NCBI GenBank assembly: GCA_964611755.1 | Contig: CAZTBB010000036.1 | Span: forward strand, 1-17,683 | Direction of reading: 5' to 3' | DNA length: 17,683 nt | Source of the DNA: CAZTBB01 sp964611755 | GTDB lineage: Bacteria > Pseudomonadota > Alphaproteobacteria > Micavibrionales > Micavibrionaceae | In this document: positions 15,404 to 17,683 of the stretch, in pieces | Numbering within the stretch: the stretch's first letter is position 1 | Layout of the letters: every line of letters starts with the position of its first letter | The notes under the pieces: generated by a model | The model's input: only the letters and a program-made list of their open reading frames with translations | Database searches by the model: none | What the model was told of the DNA's origin: nothing | Translations under genes and position numbers: made by a program

Positions 15404-15600
15404 CTGGGTGTTAGTAACCGTATCAAGCGAAACGGCGCGATGCTTTTAGCTTACGCCTGGACATGGCAATCGCCACCCAGCCGTAAAGCTGAGGGCGACA
15501 CGGATAACGGCAGTGTCTAGATTGCCGCGCTTGATAAAGGGGTTACTAAGCCCCAGACCAACAAAGTTGATCCGTCCTAACGATAACTGGGGAAGGTAAA
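15404..15600 (-). ncRNA. Candidate structured RNA immediately downstream of the reverse transcriptase
   Basis: About 200 bases between the RT stop and the terminator are dense in complementary arms. TTAGTAACC (15411-15419) pairs with GGTTACTAA (15541-15549), and TATCAAGCG (15421-15429) with CGCTTGATA (15528-15536), giving a long two-part stem. GGCTGGGTG (15402-15410) can pair with CACCCAGCC (15474-15482), which would make a pseudoknot. A smaller stem (CCCCAG 15551-15556 with CTGGGG 15587-15592) and an interior one (CGGCA/TGCCG near 15509-15528) also occur. A 3' position in the RT transcript before a terminator suggests an RT-associated RNA, perhaps a template or guide. It could instead be the 5' leader of the lipoprotein gene. 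No group II intron domain V is recognisable. Confidence 0.5.
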
Positions 15601-15616
15601 TTCACAAAGGGAAAAG

Positions 15617-16861
15617 TTAAAAACCTAAAAACTCTTTTTCTTTATCAGAGAGGCTAGCATACACTTCCTCGCCAAAAATACTGGAAATTAAGTGCTCCTT
15701 GACCTCAATACTTTCTTTTCTGAGTAAATCCAAGAGCGAGCTAAGATTAGTACAGTCTCCAAAAGCAGAGCTGTAACCTTCTGGAATATCTTTTAGTCGT
15801 CTAACCACATCTGCGTATGAATATCCCTTTTTCAAATTCCAAGATAAGTCTTTATGGTCTCTGACTTTATCTTTTGCCTTTTCAAAGGTGGCGTCTGGAA
15901 TTTTCCGATCATATTGTCCGTTCTTTTTCTTGTAGATAGATACACCCAAGAATATGACTGGCTTATTAGGGGGAACTATTTCGGATTTTTCGCCTTCACC
16001 CAGCGCAGGCACACCCAACTCTATTTTTCTTAATTCTGCATCAATAAAGGCAAATATTTCTTCGGCCTCAGTTTTATTGGAGGCAAACGCAATAATGTCA
16101 TCTGCATAACGAATAAGTTTCAAGCCCTTGCGCTCAGCTTTTCTATCAAATTTATTTAATATCAGGTTTGATAATAAAGGGGATAATGGCATGCCCTGAC
16201 GCAACCCCACTTTAGGCTTAATTCCATTTGTTTTGATAATATCTTGAAGGTCGTCGTCTTTTGGTGTTTCGAGTTCACAATCAATTGCTTTGTTAATTAG
16301 CGGTACAAGACTAGATGTTCCAAGCCTAGCACTAACTAACTTTTTTAATTTTTTGCGTGGAATTTGGTCAAAAAACTGAGAAATGTCAGTCTTAATAACC
16401 CATCCGTATTGATTGCGATACTTTATAGCGGCTTTAATAGCTCCATGAACGCTTTGCTCTTTTCCTTTTCTGACACCATAGCTTATTTTCGTTTGGGTTT
16501 GTAAACAATCACGCTCTTTTCCTCGTTTGGAATCCCAAGTCAAAGTCCTGAGAATGAGTCTTTGAACCAATCTATCTCTAATTGTAGGAATACATATAAT
16601 TCTGTATTTTCCGGGCTTTTTCTCTACTGGGAACGCTCTTAGTTTATTGAACTTGTATGTGTCCTCAACAAGTTGCTGCCTTATTTCTTGAAAGTTGGTT
16701 TGCAAACGTCCTTTGAATTTATATGCCGTTTCACCATCAACACCACGCGCACTGCCAGTGCCTTTAGAGTCATTAGACTCGTTCCATGCGTCCTCAATAT
16801 TTCTTATAGAGGCTATTTGTTGTGGTTTGGGAAATTCCCTGTCTGCTTGGTTGAAAGCCAT
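15617..16861 (-). CDS. Reverse transcriptase, group II-like motifs, unclassified
   Basis: 414 residues from ATG 16861, preferred to the upstream GTG 16870 because an AGGTG box is well spaced from it. It polymerises DNA on an RNA template. RT motifs: GVDGET near 40-45 (RT0-like), IPTIRDRLVQ near 91-100, DISQFFDQI with catalytic D159, RQGMPLSPLLSN near 221-232, YADD at 252-255 (D254, D255) and FLGVSI near 304-309. The core resembles group II-type RTs, but maturase X and HNH endonuclease domains are absent; the C-terminal 100 residues look like a thumb plus a short helical tail. Retron hallmarks NAxxH and VTG are not seen, and the DGR-type SQ in motif 4 is replaced by SP. Flanked by perfect repeats and a structured 3' region, it is probably an RT-based defence or homing system. 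Confidence 0.88.
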   Translation of the reverse strand: MAFNQADREFPKPQQIASIRNIEDAWNESNDSKGTGSARGVDGETAYKFKGRLQTNFQEIRQQLVEDTYKFNKLRAFPVEKKPGKYRIICIPTIRDRLVQRLILRTLTWDSKRGKERDCLQTQTKISYGVRKGKEQSVHGAIKAAIKYRNQYGWVIKTDISQFFDQIPRKKLKKLVSARLGTSSLVPLINKAIDCELETPKDDDLQDIIKTNGIKPKVGLRQGMPLSPLLSNLILNKFDRKAERKGLKLIRYADDIIAFASNKTEAEEIFAFIDAELRKIELGVPALGEGEKSEIVPPNKPVIFLGVSIYKKKNGQYDRKIPDATFEKAKDKVRDHKDLSWNLKKGYSYADVVRRLKDIPEGYSSAFGDCTNLSSLLDLLRKESIEVKEHLISSIFGEEVYASLSDKEKEFLGF

Positions 16862-16885
16862 ATAAAACACCTATTTCAACCAAGC
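16845..16885 (-). promoter_or_regulatory. 12-bp inverted repeat enclosing the RT start and ribosome binding site
   Basis: GCTTGGTTGAAA (16845-16856) and TTTCAACCAAGC (16874-16885) form a perfect 12-bp hairpin with a 17-base loop. On the minus strand the loop holds the AGGTG ribosome binding site and the RT ATG. It probably acts as a translational switch or a binding site for the RT or its RNA. It sits 6 bases from repeat copy 1. Confidence 0.65.
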
Positions 16886-17205
16886 TAGAGGGCTCTGAAG
16901 TTGAATTTCACAAAGACCTTAATGATTAACCCCAAGGGGCGCCTCATTGGTTTGCTACAGTCCAACCCCAACACGGGTTGCGATGAACAGTCACCAACTT
17001 GTTTCCAGATAAACTGGCAGGTGGGACTAATTAACGTCATCACGAAATCCCAGATTTTGCCTCCCGCCCATTCTACATTATGTAAAATATCTGCAGCTTT
17101 TGCCTGTAACAGCACCACCGCGCGCCACCCGAGCGCCCCGCCGATCCCTGAAACGTGTCCGCTAGCTCCTATATGGCTATAAAATGTTAAGAGCTTTTCA
17201 TTCAT
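16885..17205 (-). CDS. Small hypothetical protein between the 135-bp repeats
   Basis: A 106-residue ORF starts at ATG 17205 with a good AAGGAG box. The first 60 residues are unique and plausible protein: MNEKLLTFYSHIGASGHVSG, then glycine-rich and hydrophobic stretches with no clear signal peptide. The last 46 residues are encoded by repeat copy 1, so the gene's natural C-terminus may have been replaced when the repeat arose. I do not recognise a family. It is the only coding candidate upstream of the RT in the same transcript. It might be an accessory protein, a toxin fragment, or chance coding within a non-coding RNA. Confidence 0.4.
   Translation of the reverse strand: MNEKLLTFYSHIGASGHVSGIGGALGWRAVVLLQAKAADILHNVEWAGGKIWDFVMTLISPTCQFIWKQVGDCSSQPVLGLDCSKPMRRPLGLIIKVFVKFNFRAL
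16892..17026. repeat. 135-bp direct repeat, copy 1 (proximal to RT)
   Basis: This copy is identical, base for base, to 17240-17374. On the minus strand it carries short hairpins: CCAG/CTGG around TTTAT, AACCC/GGGTT around GTGTTG, and CCCC/GGGG around TT. It ends just before the RT start hairpin. It could be a template-type RNA, a duplicated leader, or a recent duplication. Confidence 0.9.
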
Positions 17206-17239
17206 TGCATTTCTCCTTGTTGTTTGGAGCCTCAAAGAA

Positions 17240-17374
17240 GCTCTGAAGTTGAATTTCACAAAGACCTTAATGATTAACCCCAAGGGGCGCCTCATTGGTT
17301 TGCTACAGTCCAACCCCAACACGGGTTGCGATGAACAGTCACCAACTTGTTTCCAGATAAACTGGCAGGTGGGA
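17240..17374. repeat. 135-bp direct repeat, copy 2 (distal to RT)
   Basis: Perfect copy of 16892-17026, offset by 348 bases and separated by a 213-base unique segment. Lack of any mismatch means recent origin or active homogenisation. It lies between the element's tRNA-Gln and the small ORF, so it is the first part of the RT transcript if that is driven from the tRNA side. Confidence 0.9.
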
Positions 17375-17434
17375 AACAATGTGATTATAGCCTGATTCTA
17401 GCTTCAAAACAATGATGATATATATTGATGCAAA

Positions 17435-17509
17435 TGGCTGGGGTGGCAGGATTCGAACCTGCGCATGGCGATACCAAAAACCGCTGCCTTACCGCTTGGC
17501 TACACCCCA
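17435..17509 (-). tRNA. tRNA-Gln (anticodon UUG), element-borne copy
   Basis: 75-nt gene with the same cloverleaf and TTG anticodon as 1048-1122, identical over all 75 bases. It lies inside the right att repeat, so by insertion geometry it belongs to the element. It restores a Thr-Gln pair downstream of the reconstituted tRNA-Thr. Confidence 0.95.
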
Positions 17510-17613
17510 ACATTGAGAAGGTTTAACCTGCATAAATTTGGTTAAGACAAGCTCAAACCTGATTTCCAGCATGTCTCAACCGACTTTAGAAAGGTTGAAC
17601 CCTATAAAAATGG

Positions 17614-17619
<6 letters not shown>
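17510..17619. other. tRNA-Thr/tRNA-Gln spacer (element version)
   Basis: Same nested-stem design as the host spacer: GGTTTAACC (17520-17528) with GGTTGAACC (17593-17601), and GGTTAAGACA (17540-17549) with TGTCTCAACC (17572-17581). Loops and linkers differ clearly from 1123-1229 while the stems are mostly kept. The unequal divergence, identical tRNA but different spacer, suggests the element's copy came from a related but distinct genome. Confidence 0.55.

Positions 17620-17683
<64 letters not shown>

Noticed and set aside
15617..17374. Group II intron
   Set aside because: RT motifs look group II-like, but there is no maturase or HNH domain, no recognisable domain V downstream of the RT, and no interrupted host gene.
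15617..17374. Canonical retron
   Set aside because: NAxxH and VTG motifs are not seen. The upstream repeat is duplicated and perfect, and no msr/msd with a clear branching G and a1/a2 arms could be identified by eye.
15404..17374. Diversity-generating retroelement
   Set aside because: The two 135-bp repeats show no adenine-specific differences, motif 4 is QGxPLSP rather than the SQ form, there is no Avd-like gene and no C-type lectin target gene. A short open frame in 15450-15590 looked protein-like but has no start codon.
16885..17379. A 164-residue protein spanning both repeats
   Set aside because: Its first part is repeat copy 2 read from a poor start. The ATG at 17205 with a good ribosome binding site is a better gene start, so only the shorter ORF is listed.

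Overview
The window is one complete 16.4-kb integrative element with short chromosomal flanks on both sides. The host is probably a Gram-negative proteobacterium: there is a lipoprotein with an LSAC lipobox, an exported Sec-type protein, a type I R-M system and a P4-like replication gene. Alphaproteobacteria is only a guess. A run of exactly 10 N inside hsdM looks like a scaffold gap, so this is a draft or metagenomic assembly.

Layout. Positions 1-1122 are chromosome: a small ORF, a terminator, an exported hypothetical protein and tRNA-Gln(UUG) on the minus strand. A perfect 52-bp direct repeat lies at 1224-1275 and 17614-17665. It is the 3' half of tRNA-Thr(UGU), cut in the anticodon loop. 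The right copy belongs to an apparently intact tRNA-Thr that runs off the window edge; the left copy is a remnant. These are the attachment sites. The element also carries its own tRNA-Gln next to the right att site, so the host's Thr-Gln tRNA pair is rebuilt after insertion.

Inside the element, left to right: a PD-(D/E)XK-like hypothetical protein; an AlpA-like HTH protein; and a long minus-strand operon read from 9100 down to 2452, hsdM-hsdS-hsdR followed by a four-helix membrane protein and a short DndC-like PAPS-reductase/ATP-pyrophosphatase, all overlapping or almost touching. A divergent plus-strand mobility and replication module follows: tyrosine integrase, a coupled unknown protein, an AlpA/Xis-like HTH protein and a prim-pol/SF3 helicase, ending in a repeat-rich stretch that looks like a replication origin. 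Next come a PIN-domain protein, a lipoprotein gene, and a reverse transcriptase locus on the minus strand.

The RT locus is the least familiar part. Two perfect 135-bp direct repeats flank a small ORF just upstream of an RT that has group II-like motifs but no maturase or endonuclease domain. A dense, possibly pseudoknotted structured region and a strong terminator lie just downstream. The second candidate new system is the type I R-M operon that ends in a membrane protein and a DndC-like enzyme. The element therefore looks like a self-mobilising, possibly self-replicating defence island with at least two antiphage-like modules plus a PIN nuclease.
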